Source: Aspergillus flavus (taxonomy: Eukaryota; Ascomycota; Eurotiomycetes; Eurotiales; Aspergillaceae). From it: a DNA stretch of 64,000 bases. The DNA lies in assembly GCF_009017415.1 (NCBI RefSeq), contig NC_092410.1, positions 1,674,001-1,738,000 of the forward strand. Reading direction: 5' to 3'. A program made the position numbers and the translations under genes. Shown here piece after piece: positions 11,022 to 22,467 of the stretch; position 1 is the stretch's first letter; every line of letters starts with the position of its first letter. The notes under the pieces were generated by a model that made no database searches, had not been told where the DNA came from, and worked only from the letters and a program-made list of their open reading frames with translations.

Positions 11022-12266
11022 CGATTTCTTTGTTCCGTGACGGGGGTTTATTTATTGGAATTTATCGCAGTGAAACAGATAGGGAAATAAGAAGGACAGC
11101 ACGGAAGAATAAATCCGCCAAGAAAAGGCACCGAAACCGCGGGGGAAAGATAAGGCAAACACGCAATCACCTCTTCAATCAAACTTCAACTATCGTCAAC
11201 TAAAGCACGTTGGTGGAATTGTCCTGGGTTCGCCGGTTGTCGGAATTTGCTAAGGTCTCGACGATGGAGGGATACGGCACTATCTCAAATTTGACCATAA
11301 CGAGGGTTGGCCTGCAGTGGTCACCTGCTCTGGAGGAATTTCTTTTTTTATCCCGAGTGTCATCACCTCCTGAATTTGTATGGTGAACGGCTCTTCGCGG
11401 CTCCATCTGTAAAATTATCCTTTCTTCTCCACCCCCTCAGCCCTACTAGGCTATATTCTATCGTTCTAATTGGTGGAGAACGACCATGTGGGGGTGGTTG
11501 TCAGGCAACCATATTTTGACCAATGGTGGGAGACGATGGGGGTTTGCTCGGTTTGTCTGTTTCTCTGTCGTACCGTCCATGATACCTGTATTGTATTTAT
11601 GCAGCTGAGTCAGATGTACTTCTTGTCCTGGACTTCAGAGTATATTCTGGGTTTAAGTGAAGAATGTGCCTGTTATATTGGATATACATGGTGATGTTGT
11701 GACCGCATATATGTATGAGACATACATCTTGTAGAATTGGGTACACCTTAACCCATGTTTACCATTGATATATATTATCTTATCAGATGGACATCTCTCT
11801 GCACATGCAAGAATAACTGACCACCTGAACTTATGGTATAAATCGAGGCTCCAGGGGACACCGTGACATTTCTGGTCCCTCATGTATCAGAAAAGAGGAA
11901 TGCGTGGATTTCTCTGGCTCCGGCGTTGTTTGTCTATGCTGATATTTGAGCCACATAGGCTTCGTCAGAGCAGTCCGATGCATTGTCCATGAGGATAACC
12001 TCCGTGCAATAGTATATAATTCAAAGTGCACTCTTTCCACAGAGACCACAACATAATGTATAAATTCATACAGCGCACTTCGGTCACCAACTGATAGAAG
12101 GGCTACATAGCATTTTATGAACACAATAAAGTCCTATGTGCAGGTGTAACCAAATCCTTCAATCCCGTAGCCAGGACTATGTCTTTATTCAAGTATAGCC
12201 TACCCAATTCATCTCACCCATGAACTAAGATTGGTTTCTATACTTATATTATTCAATTAAACTGTA
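11022..12266. other. intergenic, nothing supported
   Basis: Contains the promoter of the repeat-protein gene at the left. Frames at 11200-12124 are short and without recognisable domains. Confidence 0.4.
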
Positions 12267-13794
12267 TTACTGCAGTGCCACCGCCCCCTCAAAAGAAGAG
12301 CACTCCCGACTCCACAACCCAGTCCCAAGATCATCAACGACAATCTCCAACGTCAAACCCGCATCCGCACAAGCCTTACGCAAATCCTCCTGAAACTCCT
12401 CCCATCCAGTACTATAATTCTGATCCCACAATCTCCAAGTAATACTCTTCAACCCGGGTGTATAAGCACGCCAATTAGAAATAAACTTCCGAATCAGATC
12501 ATTAACCTCATCCTGCTCCCACTCAAAATCATAAAAACATCTCAGATCTTCCCTTAAACACAAATGACGTATTGATTTCGGCAAGAGAGGGCCCAACTCG
12601 GGAGCATCTTGCATATACCAACCCATAAGAACAGAGAGGGGTATCTCCGCAGATACCAGATTCGGGAAAGAATGTAAGATATCCCGGAATGAGTCGTGAA
12701 AGTGATCCTCTTCGCCGTCCCAGTAGCGGTCTCCCAGGTTGGATGGGTAGAGTTCCACTCCTAGGGAGAGATGGTGTAGGGTCTTGCTTACGGACTTTAG
12801 AGCTTTAGCTAGTGTGGGTGCATCTTGGAGGACTAACTCTCTGCCCCAGGCGTAGGCCATCCCAAGGTGGAGGTTTCTTAAATTGGGCGTCCGGGAGAGT
12901 AAGAATGCGACGTCGTCTTCGGAGATGGTGGTTCGTGCGAGGATGAGTGTTTCTAGTTTGCTGAGATCGAGATCCGGGACTGTTTCCCTTAGTCCTTCGA
13001 TGTCTCGGAGCCATATATTCAAGTGACGTAACGAGGGGAGACAGAACCAGGCCATGAATTGGTCCGGATTATATGGAGGATAGCTATCGGGTGATTCGTC
13101 ACTGTATATATCCTCACTTTCGGCGATGGGGACATTGCCCCCGTAGTCTACTACCTCAAGATGTTGGAATGTGGAGAGTACTCCGTTTGGGGAGAAGAGG
13201 GCCTGCTTGAGCATGATGCCTGGGTACCCGTCCCACCAGACCAATGAATAGTCCAGACGTAGGGACTTTAAGTTGGGAAGTTGTGACAGGAAGATGGCGG
13301 CGTAGCAGTAGATGTTCCCGCCATTTAGGGGTAGGTGCCAGTCATCGACGTCGGGAAATCCGGCCCGTCGGACAATGTTCATGGATTGGTCGATGACATC
13401 GCGGAAATTCTGGGACTCTGTTTCCCAATCTATCTCCGGCTGGGTGTCTTCCCAGTGTCCTGGTTCGGAGGATACAAGACTGAGATGTTGGATATAAGAT
13501 GCTATATCGGGGTTGTTGAATATCAATCGCAATAACTGCAGTAGTCGGCGCAAGGGCCGGGCGCTCCAGTCTAGGGCAATATCGCGGTAGGCAAACGGTG
13601 TAGCCGATGCGCGGAGGTCTTTGCAGATAGTGGACACAGTTAACGAATCTTCTGAGGAGAGCTGATCTAGAATAGATACTAGACAATCCGTGGGAAGTTG
13701 AGAAAATGGCCTTGTTCGATTAGCAGTCTGCTGAGTTGAGAGGCAGGACACGGACTTACTTGTCTTTTTGCGAGGTTGTGCTGTTGGTAGCCAT
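12267..13794 (-). CDS. F-box / leucine-rich-repeat-like protein, 2 exons
   Basis: A short first exon (13794-13760, 12 codons) and a large second exon (13710-12267) are joined by a 49-bp intron with donor GTAAGT and branch TGCTAAT, giving 492 residues. The frame of the second exon reads further upstream, but only from a GTG, which is why the spliced ATG at 13794 is preferred. Residues about 14-55 form an F-box (FSQLPTDCLVSILDQLSSEDSL...CKDLRASATPFAYRDI). The rest shows irregular leucine-rich strands (LPNLKSLRLDYS, LPSLRHLNIWLRD, TPNLRNLHLG). Known role of the family: SCF ubiquitin-ligase substrate adaptors docking on Skp1. Such F-box/LRR-like proteins are numerous and species-specific in filamentous fungi; the target is unknown. 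Confidence 0.8.
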
Positions 13795-15280
13795 TTTGTG
13801 GAAATGGGAGGTAAAGCTCCTTCGAGAAAGAAGGCCGAGAAGGGTAAGCGTGAGCCCCTTATTGTGATCCTGCAAGCGACGATTGCGAGCTAGTGTCGAC
13901 CATACGAGGAGAGTAACGTTGGGGCCAAGAAGTGGATTTGCGCAATTTCGGAAGGTAAGAATGCAGATGGGCTGCATATGGTGTATGACTACACTTTGGG
14001 TAATTACTGGAGGAGCTACCACACAGTAGGAATCGTCTATGTCAATTGTAAAGTGAGGCCCTTTGTGGGGAATGAAGAAACACGAAACTGGCAATATTTG
14101 ACACGATCATGTGATGGATGGACCTGTATATAGACTCTAACCAATCTAACCAATCTTAACGAGCGATTTAGTTGAATATTAGCTCATTCAGGGGTACAGT
14201 TGCAGCTGATCTGGACCCACGCCAAGGGTAACCGACAAGCGAGCGTCTCAGCGATTGTCAGGTTCTTTCCCCCTCGGCTCGTGCCGAAGCGTCGGGAAGC
14301 TGCCGATAATTGAGATCGGGTCGGCATCTCCCCGCACGTGCAAATTGATACCTTGAAGTTATACCGAGTCCCGACTAACTGATTCACAGCCTCTACAATC
14401 ACCATTAGTGTTTCGGGAGTATGTTCATTCATACTGTACTAGTTACTAGCTCTAGCGGAACTATTCATCGTCTTAGCTTCCAGATATGGGTATGGTTTAC
14501 GTAACGAAACGTAGTCCTTCTCATAGCATAGTTACTTACGACTAGTAAGAGGAACGCTTTAGGGAGGTCATGCTCGCAGGTGCTCACAATTCAGTCAGCT
14601 ACTATATAACTGCAAGATTAAGTTACTATTGATGCATGACTCTCGTGCCTTTGACGTAGTCCAAGAACCTTCATATGAGAGAAACTGGATTGGAATGAAA
14701 TCCCATAGTGTTAGGATAGGGGCCTTGACCAAGCCATATCCACATCACTCCGGAACGACGATCTCTAGCTTGGCGGGCAGAGAGGGTCGCAACGACTCGG
14801 CTTCTACCCGATATACTAAACATGTTTGATATGCTGGACCCTGGATCTCATGATGGTCTGTTCGCCTTGTTTGTATGTCCGCGTAGAGGCATACAGGTAG
14901 TATAGTCCACGCCAAGTGCAATAGCAATGCGTAGCTCCACTATCGGAAGGAAAGTCAGTGCCGCAAGATGAGAGATATGCAGGGCATGCTAAAGACATTG
15001 CTTGGGACTGTGCTGAAGTCACAGATGGACTGAGTGATCAACATCCAGGTAGCCACATCGGTATCGAGAGCTGTTTCCTCGTGAGACCTCAATGTAGAAG
15101 TAACAACTGGAAATAGTATAAATACCTCTACATTCTATCTGTCTTCAATTCAGAATCTCAGCAATCATTCTCTCATTCATCAGTCATTCTTTTCTTCGTT
15201 TATTTTTCTTCACCTTAGTCTATCATTGAAACAATCCTTTCTTAAACCCTAATCCCAACCCCTACGGGGATAATCCCAAA
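13795..15280. other. intergenic; right end is the promoter of the secreted-protein gene
   Basis: No gene seen. The last 170 bases carry a TATA box and a pyrimidine-rich leader for the gene starting at 15281. Confidence 0.4.
15117..15124 (+). promoter_or_regulatory. TATA box of the secreted-protein gene
   Basis: TATAAATA lies 157 bases before the ATG at 15281. It is followed by a long CT-rich leader (15150-15240), as is common for strongly expressed fungal genes. Confidence 0.5.
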
Positions 15281-16366
15281 ATGTTCCCCAAAATCTGTTA
15301 CTTCCTATTCTACCTCTTCCTCGCCCTCGTCGCAGCCACCCCGGTAGCATTAGAAGACCGAGCCCCCAAACCCGTCCCCACAGCCGTTCCCCTCGGCATC
15401 AAAGTCCAAAAAATCGACGACGTCAACAAACCCCCAAAAGCGAAGAAAAGCGAGTTCATCGAGTACTCCTCCATCCTCACTTTCAAAGATGGTAGTAAAG
15501 TCACCAATGACCATATTGTCGGACTGGCCAAAGCTGCCTGGGCGGAGATGTATAAGCTGCATATGGATGAGAACAAGAACGTGCTTAACACAGCTACGTT
15601 GCCTGGTGTTATGACTGCAATGAAAGTTGGGAATGAGGTTCATCTGGCGTCTAGTATGAAGGGTGGTGGTAGTCGGTATATCTATGTGGCGAGGGAGGAG
15701 AACTTGAAGCCTGATTCTGGGAAGAAGACTCCTGGGAGTGATAAGAAGCCTGGCTCGGATAAGAAGAATCCCGGTTCGGACAAGAAGACTCCTACAGATC
15801 CGCCTGCCGAAAACTATGGTGAATTTACCAGTGTGTTAAAGGACAATGCGAAGGATGTTATGGAAGCCTTGATCGACGTCAGCAAGCAGAGCCAGGGCCA
15901 CAAGAATGGCAAGACGGCCGCGGTGGAGCAGTCAGCGAATGGTCAAGGTTCGAAGAACACGAAAGGGAAAAAGCCGCCTTCAGATCCAACCATCATTCAA
16001 CATCGGACCAATGCCGGCTGTGGCGAGGTGATGGTATCTCTCGAGTATCGCTTGGCTCATAAGCAAGATATATTGAGAAAGAAGACGCCTAAGCCCACGA
16101 TTGTTGCATGGGGCGGACTGAACGATGGTAAGTTGATGGCAAATGGAGGGGAAATCAGACGCCCCTGTGGTCAGACTCCCAAGAAGCAGGACGATGATTC
16201 ATGTGGCGAGAATTGGGGTTGTGCGGCCTTTACTGGGCCAGCAGGCATGGCTTTCGATGTTATCTCGTCGGCCAAACCAATTGATCCTAGCACCGAGGGC
16301 TTTCCTGAGTTCACGCATAAGAATGTGAACTTTCCCAAGCCTGCCAAGCTTCCGAAGAAGCAGTGA
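15281..16366 (+). CDS. secreted protein with deaminase-like Cys/Glu motifs
   Basis: Intronless, 361 residues. A clear signal peptide (KICYFLFYLFLALVAA, cleavage near residue 19-20) is followed by a Pro/Lys-rich pro-region, a conserved-looking middle (about 55-137), and a linker with the GSDKK unit repeated (about 150-172). A second globular part occupies about 175-350. Within it, C247-G-E249 in a helix-like context, the strand TIVAWG (about 273-278) and P295-C296 with C308 and C314 are spaced like the C-x-E ... P-C ... C zinc/catalytic motif of the deaminase fold known from bacterial polymorphic toxins and related fungal proteins. That assignment is inference: the second cysteine is further from the PC than usual. 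If wrong, it is an orphan secreted protein. Lys-rich composition suggests a basic, possibly nucleic-acid- or wall-associated protein. Confidence 0.7.
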   Translation: MFPKICYFLFYLFLALVAATPVALEDRAPKPVPTAVPLGIKVQKIDDVNKPPKAKKSEFIEYSSILTFKDGSKVTNDHIVGLAKAAWAEMYKLHMDENKNVLNTATLPGVMTAMKVGNEVHLASSMKGGGSRYIYVAREENLKPDSGKKTPGSDKKPGSDKKNPGSDKKTPTDPPAENYGEFTSVLKDNAKDVMEALIDVSKQSQGHKNGKTAAVEQSANGQGSKNTKGKKPPSDPTIIQHRTNAGCGEVMVSLEYRLAHKQDILRKKTPKPTIVAWGGLNDGKLMANGGEIRRPCGQTPKKQDDDSCGENWGCAAFTGPAGMAFDVISSAKPIDPSTEGFPEFTHKNVNFPKPAKLPKKQ

Positions 16367-16923
16367 GCTTGAGTGCCTTATGAATACGGTCGACAAAGCA
16401 TCTGTTCTAGGCAAAAATTACAAGACGTTGCTATGGCATGTGGAGAAGTACCCAATGTGTTATTGATCATTCGGGCTATATCAGTCTTGATATCTTTGTA
16501 CAAGGACGTAAAGAGGGTGAGGCGGCATATATTATGTTGGGGATATGGTAGTCAAGGCGCGACCTTGATGTCATTGGCATTTTGGTCGAGTGGGATTAAG
16601 ATATTATTCATGCCATCTTTATAAAATTCATAATATTATCTATTGATAGTATAATTAACATTAATACCGAAATAGGAGAACTATTACGTGGTGAAATTGA
16701 AGTAAAGCTCTAAGAGAAACAGAAAGTTGACTTTCTTATGCCTGCTACATTACGCTTGGCTACCAATATAGATCTTAAAACAGGTGTTGGTTGGTTTTAA
16801 CTAGATATTCAAGCTTTGGGAAAATATAAAATATTACCCATTTCGTCTCACAAGCGCACGCTTCAACTGGCTGAACAAAGCTAGGGTTATGGGCTCCCGT
16901 ACCATATCAAACTACAGTGAGAC
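16367..16923. other. intergenic with an AT-rich block
   Basis: 3' flanks of two convergent genes. From about 16610 to 16830 the sequence is strongly AT-rich and stop-laden, resembling a decayed insertion; no ends could be defined. Confidence 0.35.
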
Positions 16924-18467
16924 TCACGCCCGAATTCCCAACATCCCCATCGACATCGCAATACGATCCATCCAATCCTCATTCCCACTGGGATGAATCT
17001 GATACGAATCCCTCAGATACTCCGGATCAAACCGAACCTGCCATTCCTGCACATTCCCATTCAAGGCACTCCACGGATTCGGTGACGGCAAGCCAGGCGT
17101 CTCAGGATTGTCCCACGGCTTTGTGAGATAGTACCGCCGAAGGAGATCCGAGCGAAGTACGGTATGCAATTGAGATAATAGTGACATACCCAATCGCATA
17201 CCATACAGCGAGGACTGCGCGAATGGATCGACAAAGTCCCAGGGTATGGGACCGACGAATCTCTGCCAGGTTAAAACTGGGGCTTGGCGTTGATGAGCGA
17301 GCGCACGTTGGAGCTCCTTTTGGAGCTTATTCAGTCGAAAATGGCTGAACTCAAGCTCACGCAGTACACGTGACTTTTCATTGGGGTTGTCAATTTTGAT
17401 CATCTTCTGTGTTTCGACTAGCCATCCGGGACAGGAGGCGATCTCTATAAATGCTCGATCGACGATGAGTCCGAGCTCGCTTCGTTTTGGGCTCTGGCTT
17501 TCGATATCGGCCAACTCGCTGAGAAACGCCCTCCATTGTGGCTCGCCGAGGAAGCAGTGTTCCCCACGGATCAAAGAGTCGGCGACCAAAAAGGCCCGAC
17601 AGGATTTCAACAAGGTTAATCCAAACCCGGACCGGTGGACGTCTTGTCCACGCATCTGGATCATCGTCGCCAGTCCGCGCGTATGCGTCAGCCATGACGC
17701 TCCCGTAATCCCGTCCACCATCTCATACATAGTCAACAGGATACCAGAGGCAAGAGCCTCCTCCGTAGTAGCGAACTTTGGATGCTGAATCACTCCAGCC
17801 AAATAGTTCAAAGCCCGGCTATACATATGTCGACTGCAAGTAACCTTCTCCATATCATGATACTTCCGGCCAATGAAAACAGTCGCCAGCGCGCGGTACG
17901 CCCAGACCAGCGCCTGGGGTGCAGTGAGAAGCGGACGTCTCGCATAATCGATCCAGTTGACCTCAACGCGTTTCCCACAGGAGGCGAACTGGGCGGGGAA
18001 ACTGGTTAGTAGGAACGTGCAAAAGACCTCCTTCTGTTGCAGGTCTAGAGCTGCGGCCGCTAGGTTCGGCTCCACCCGTTCGTCGATGCTTTGGCGCGCT
18101 TGGACCAGGGCAGCTTCTGTGTGGGGTTGGAGCTGGCTCCGGGTGTTTCGTTGCTGGTCTTTTTGGATCGAGCCTTTGGTTTGGTGCATGAATTTCCACC
18201 GCTTTTCGTAGCCGGGGCAGTCGAGATTCCGCTTGGTGCATTGATTACAGAATGGTTGGGTCAGGTCGCACTGTGGGTTTTGGACTTGTATTAGAGGAGA
18301 TGCTTTCTTCTTGCATGCAGACGTAGATCCCCGCGATTCTATCAGGAGAGCAGGGATTTGGGTCCTTACTCCCTTCAAGGGGAATAGACTCAATAAGAGC
18401 TGAGACTAACCTTGACCCGCCTCCGCAAACATGTCCGACACGCATTGCTTTTCGGAACTCCGACCAT
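16924..18467 (-). CDS. Zn2Cys6 transcription factor, 2 exons
   Basis: Exon 1 (18467-18411, 19 codons) encodes CRTCLRRRVK. A 140-bp intron follows, and exon 2 (18270-16924) opens with CDLTQPFCNQCTKRNLDC. Spliced, this is a perfect C-x2-C-x6-C-x6-C-x2-C-x6-C binuclear zinc cluster at residues 10-37; total 467 residues. The remainder has the helical repressor-like region seen in fungal_trans_2-type regulators (ALVWAYRALATVFIG, EALASGILLTMYEM, WLTHTRGLATMIQMRG). It follows the terpene synthase gene on the same strand, so it is a candidate local regulator, though regulators of this subfamily are also common outside clusters. It binds DNA in the nucleus, with CGG-type half sites expected for the family. 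Confidence 0.85.
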
Positions 18468-19024
18468 TCTAGTGTACTCTATATGGAACGACGATCGGGT
18501 GCTGTGTATGCAGTCGTTGACGATATGTCGCTGGTGTCAGCTCGAAGAGGAAATATGCTGAGAATACGACCGCAAGTGGGGGCCCCTGACAGGGTCTTTT
18601 CCCTGCCCAGACCAATTCTACCTGATCGAGCATGGATTGGCATGGAAATCGCTTTATGGAGGTTGTTTCACTCTCGATATGGTTAGTGGTTGCTGTTTCG
18701 ATCGTGGGATTGGTCGAGAATACGAGCCCCACTTTATTGGGCGAGTGGATGACTGCATTGACTAGTCTGGATTAGAGTATGCCATATAATCTCAACAGAA
18801 AGAAAGCCAACCCTCACTTGAGTAGTATATATCGGAAAAACTAAGAAGGGTGGGGCCTGAGGTTTCTCTCTCGTCGTTGATTTAGGGTTTGCGTTGGACT
18901 TCCACGTGCTCAAGAATATATACTTCTGATCGCGCGTTCCTCAATGAGGACATAATTAAATACAACGTCTTAATTATAAAATCTCATAGTATACTCTCTA
19001 AAGCATCAAAAGTAGCAAACCTCC
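18468..19024. other. intergenic: regulator promoter and terpene-synthase 3' flank
   Basis: 557 bases between two genes on the minus strand. No additional gene or obvious repeated operator found. Confidence 0.4.
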
Positions 19025-21642
19025 TTAAACTCGCAGTCGTGTCATCAAAAGTCGTAGCACCCAGTTCGAGCACCCCGTCTTCTGCTCAAGGGACCCAATC
19101 TCACACATGATATCCTTCATTAGCTTACCCAGTATCAAGTGTGTATACTCCATGCTTCCAGCCTGCTTGAGCTGTTCAAGGACACATTGTTTGAGGGGCA
19201 GACTCATGCCTCCCGTGTTTCGTGATTCCCGCAAGATGCCACGTAGTTGGAAGTTTCGTGGTTGCGTGGTAAGCGCATGAACTAATGGAAACGAATATTT
19301 GCCCTCGTCGAGGTCTTCGCAGAAGCCTTTCTGGATTGCATACTGTAATGTAATTGTCAGTATATAGGAGACGAAGCCAATGGTTGGTAGCTTCTCACGT
19401 CTTCTGTTAGATTCTTATAATCGTCGCGGATCTGGAAGTATTGACCCAATAGGCTGACGAGCGAGTCAAGTGTGATAGTACTATTGAGGAAGAGATTAGC
19501 ATTTACCTATAGCATTTCCAAGATCTGAAAAGAGTTGTACCTGTTATGTTGTGTCGATGCCTTTTCCGTCATCAGCCGAGTAAGTAAACGAAAGAGACCG
19601 CCTGTTTCTTAAAGGAAATAATCATCAGTACACGACCACAGACACGTAGAGGAGAATCAGGTACTTTGACTAATCATTTCCAGGTATTCATCCTGTGATG
19701 GACACTCGCCCTGTCGAGTCCAGTAGAGATCGAAGCTCTGACCGATGAAAAGGTTCCGCATCTCTTCGACAAAAACATCCATGCACCGCTGATTATCGAG
19801 CTGTCTTACTTGATCCATGGCCTGTATTAGTAGGTAATTCGCTGAGTTGATGGTTTGACCCTGTCCGAAAATTGTATGTGCTGCTGGTTGACCCCGACGG
19901 AGTGGCGATGAGTCTTCGATATCGTCTAACCTAGGGTTGAAGGTGAACCGTCAGCGTTTACTACAATGTTAAAGTCATATCAGACATGAAGATTATGCCA
20001 GCTCACAATAGAGACGCGTTATGAAGCGTTTCTGCGATCGATTTGACGCGATTCACGACATCGTTCGGAAGCACCAGCCAAACATTCATCGCATCAACGA
20101 ATGCTTCTCGGACACCTTTGGACGGAAGGGAGCGAATGTAGTCGGCCGGACCTAAAAGGTGCTGAATTCCAGGTTTGGTCAGAACCACATTTTGAATTAC
20201 ATCTACTATGATGAATTGCGAAGATTCCTACCTCCGTACCCAGTTGCTCCGGCTTAGGTGACTCAGCTTCTTCCTCGATTGCATCAATAGAAGATACCGA
20301 GGACCTTTTCGAGGAATTATCATCGGCAGTCCATACCGGCGACTTCTCCGATCCGGTTGTATTCGAGCCTCGTTCATGCTCCACAGGGTGACCTAACACA
20401 TTAGTTGCCGTTTCAGAGCACATTTCATCCTCCAGAAGGCGGCCTGCCTCGTCGCAAAGCTCGGGATGATACCGGGGACAACGCAAACTCCAGGCTATAT
20501 TGCCAGGAATCTGGTAGGCCAACGCTCGTAAGTAAGTATGTAATTTGGCGGCATTGCGTCCTTCACCCGCGATGAACTCCTCCACACGCCTCTGGTATTC
20601 TTCCTCATACCGGTTTGTCACCTCCCGCACCAGTTTCTTTGCAGTGGCAACATCAACATTGTTCCACTGCATAAAGAGCCAGACGGCGTTTGTCATGGCA
20701 CCTTCATCGGACTGTCTCTCCTGAAATTCCTTCCACTCAACGTCAAATGAAAAGTAATCGTTCGCTAAGCCTAGCGCCGCATAACAAGGTTTCACAATAG
20801 GGGTAACAGTCTCAATCTCTTCCTCTGTCAGCAGGATGCCCATGCCAAAGCGCATCAACGTGTCGACGAAACTAAGATTTGTTAGAATTTGGATACGGAC
20901 AAACTTTCAGATATCCTTATACTTACGGCGCCCCAGTGTCAATGATTCGGTAGTTCACATAATCCTCTAAATTACTGAACGGTTTTGCTTTATCATGCCT
21001 TGCAGTTGTAGCGATCATCGTTTTCCAAGAGTCAAGAACCACTTCCGCGCATGTTGGATCAATGGAGAGTAGTTCGAGCATCATCTTGGACTGAATCTGT
21101 TTTGTTCCTGATACCGATCGTATAGTTCTGTATTCCGTTTCATCCAGGCCGATATTATCCGCATGTGTGTTTAACTGTATTTTGTAGCGTGTTAGACTCC
21201 AGCTACCCCTAGCAGTATCAAAATCAGTTTGTCCGTGTTTACTTACTGTTGCTTTGGCAGACGACTCAACGACATTATCGTACAAAAATGCATCTAGAGA
21301 AAAAGGAGTTCCGTTGTTAGCATAGGCTAAACTATAAGAACCTATAGTGAGATTATCCATACACTCGAAGATGTAACTAATGATTGCAAGTCTGTCAGGC
21401 TTGCACAGCGGGAGGACCACAGAACCGAAGTGACCTTCGTAAGGATTCCAACTTCCCCATCTCTCGATAGGACCGATGTACTTCACCCAGTCTGCTCGGC
21501 ACTGGAGGGAGCCTAGGTTTGCCTTCTCCTCGTACTTGTGCCGGCGCAGGGCATAGTGGCGACAGAAGCCTTCAATATCCGGCGACCCGCGCTCAACGCG
21601 ATATGATGTGTCGTCTTCAAAATTCGAGATTATCTGTTCCAT
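19025..21642 (-). CDS. chimeric terpene synthase (class I cyclase plus prenyltransferase), 9 exons
   Basis: Exons 21642-21363, 21293-21247, 21174-20927, 20871-20240, 20151-20007, 19930-19665, 19601-19541, 19480-19399 and 19342-19025 give about 692 residues. The N-terminal half is a class I cyclase: the Asp-rich motif is D99-N-V-V-E103 (second Asp replaced by Asn), and the NSE triad is N229-D-x2-S233-x3-E237. After a Ser/Glu-rich linker (about 330-400), the C-terminal half is an isoprenyl diphosphate synthase with ADYIRSLPSKGVR, first Asp motif D453-D-I-E-D457 and second motif D579-D-Y-K-N583. This architecture is that of fusicoccadiene/ophiobolin-type enzymes: the C-terminal domain makes a C20 or C25 diphosphate and the N-terminal domain cyclises it to a di- or sesterterpene. 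Which product is formed cannot be read. A Zn2Cys6 gene lies downstream; no P450 is nearby. Confidence 0.9.
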
Positions 21643-22467
21643 TGTATCGGTTCAAGACTCATTGGAGACCTGTGGGTTCGGAAGCTCGACTTCATCATGG
21701 CTCTTTTAAATAGAAACCCATCTAGCAAGTTGCCAGACAGCCTGCACATTCATTACATGATGGCGCAGTGGCTCGTCAACTGTGATGAAATTGGCCGGAT
21801 GGATGAACCGCCCTATAATCCGGCTAATGTGGATCCGACATTTAGCCCTCGGAAGGAGTTCAAGCAAGTTGTTTCGACCCTGTTTTGACGAACCTAGTTG
21901 AGCCGAAAACCTGGTCGAGATTGTCGATCCCCTGCACCAAGATCTCGAAATGCTAGCTGTGAGTGGCTCGCTAAGTGGATCGTCACCGGGAACACGAACC
22001 ACGGCTCTCAATCTGCCAAAGCTTGGTCCACTCGGTCCCGCCAGTTCGGTTTATGGTTTGGCAGAGAACGCTGCGGAAAAAGGCGCCGCCCGATATTGAT
22101 CACAGTTTGACGTCAATGTTGTGAATGTTGCTCGGTTCTTGGCGCGCGAATTTGACATCCTACCAAGGCTGGATGGCAACAATGCCTCTCCGCTGTTGGA
22201 GTGAAACAAGGTCAATGGTCATTCTTGAACCTAGTATGTGCAATGGCTCGGGTTGTCACAGTAGAAGGCTATCTTGTCTCCACAGTAATCACTTCTCCCA
22301 TGCCTTAGCTAACGTCATGCATTCCACCTTCGCCGGATGCAGACTTGATACAACTGGGCCTTCCATGGCCTCTGGTGCTGTGCCCTAGTAGTTTCTAATC
22401 TCAGCGTCCAAACTTTCGTTGAGGATATTAGACAGTATTGGGCGCAATCAAACGCCATATTTCTGTG
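21643..22467. promoter_or_regulatory. divergent promoter region of terpene synthase and Sec14-type gene
   Basis: 825 bases between two head-to-head genes. Several CCGG/CCG-containing words occur around 21790-21860, but I could not define a repeated operator. No gene found. Confidence 0.4.

Noticed and set aside
9675..11203. Long plus-strand frames (up to 192 codons) opposite the tetratricopeptide gene
   Set aside because: They are shadows of the GC-rich repeat codons on the minus strand, have Arg/Pro-rich random composition and no domain.
16610..16830. AT-rich block as a possible RIP-mutated transposon
   Set aside because: No terminal repeats, target duplication or decayed transposase frame could be defined; kept only as a remark.
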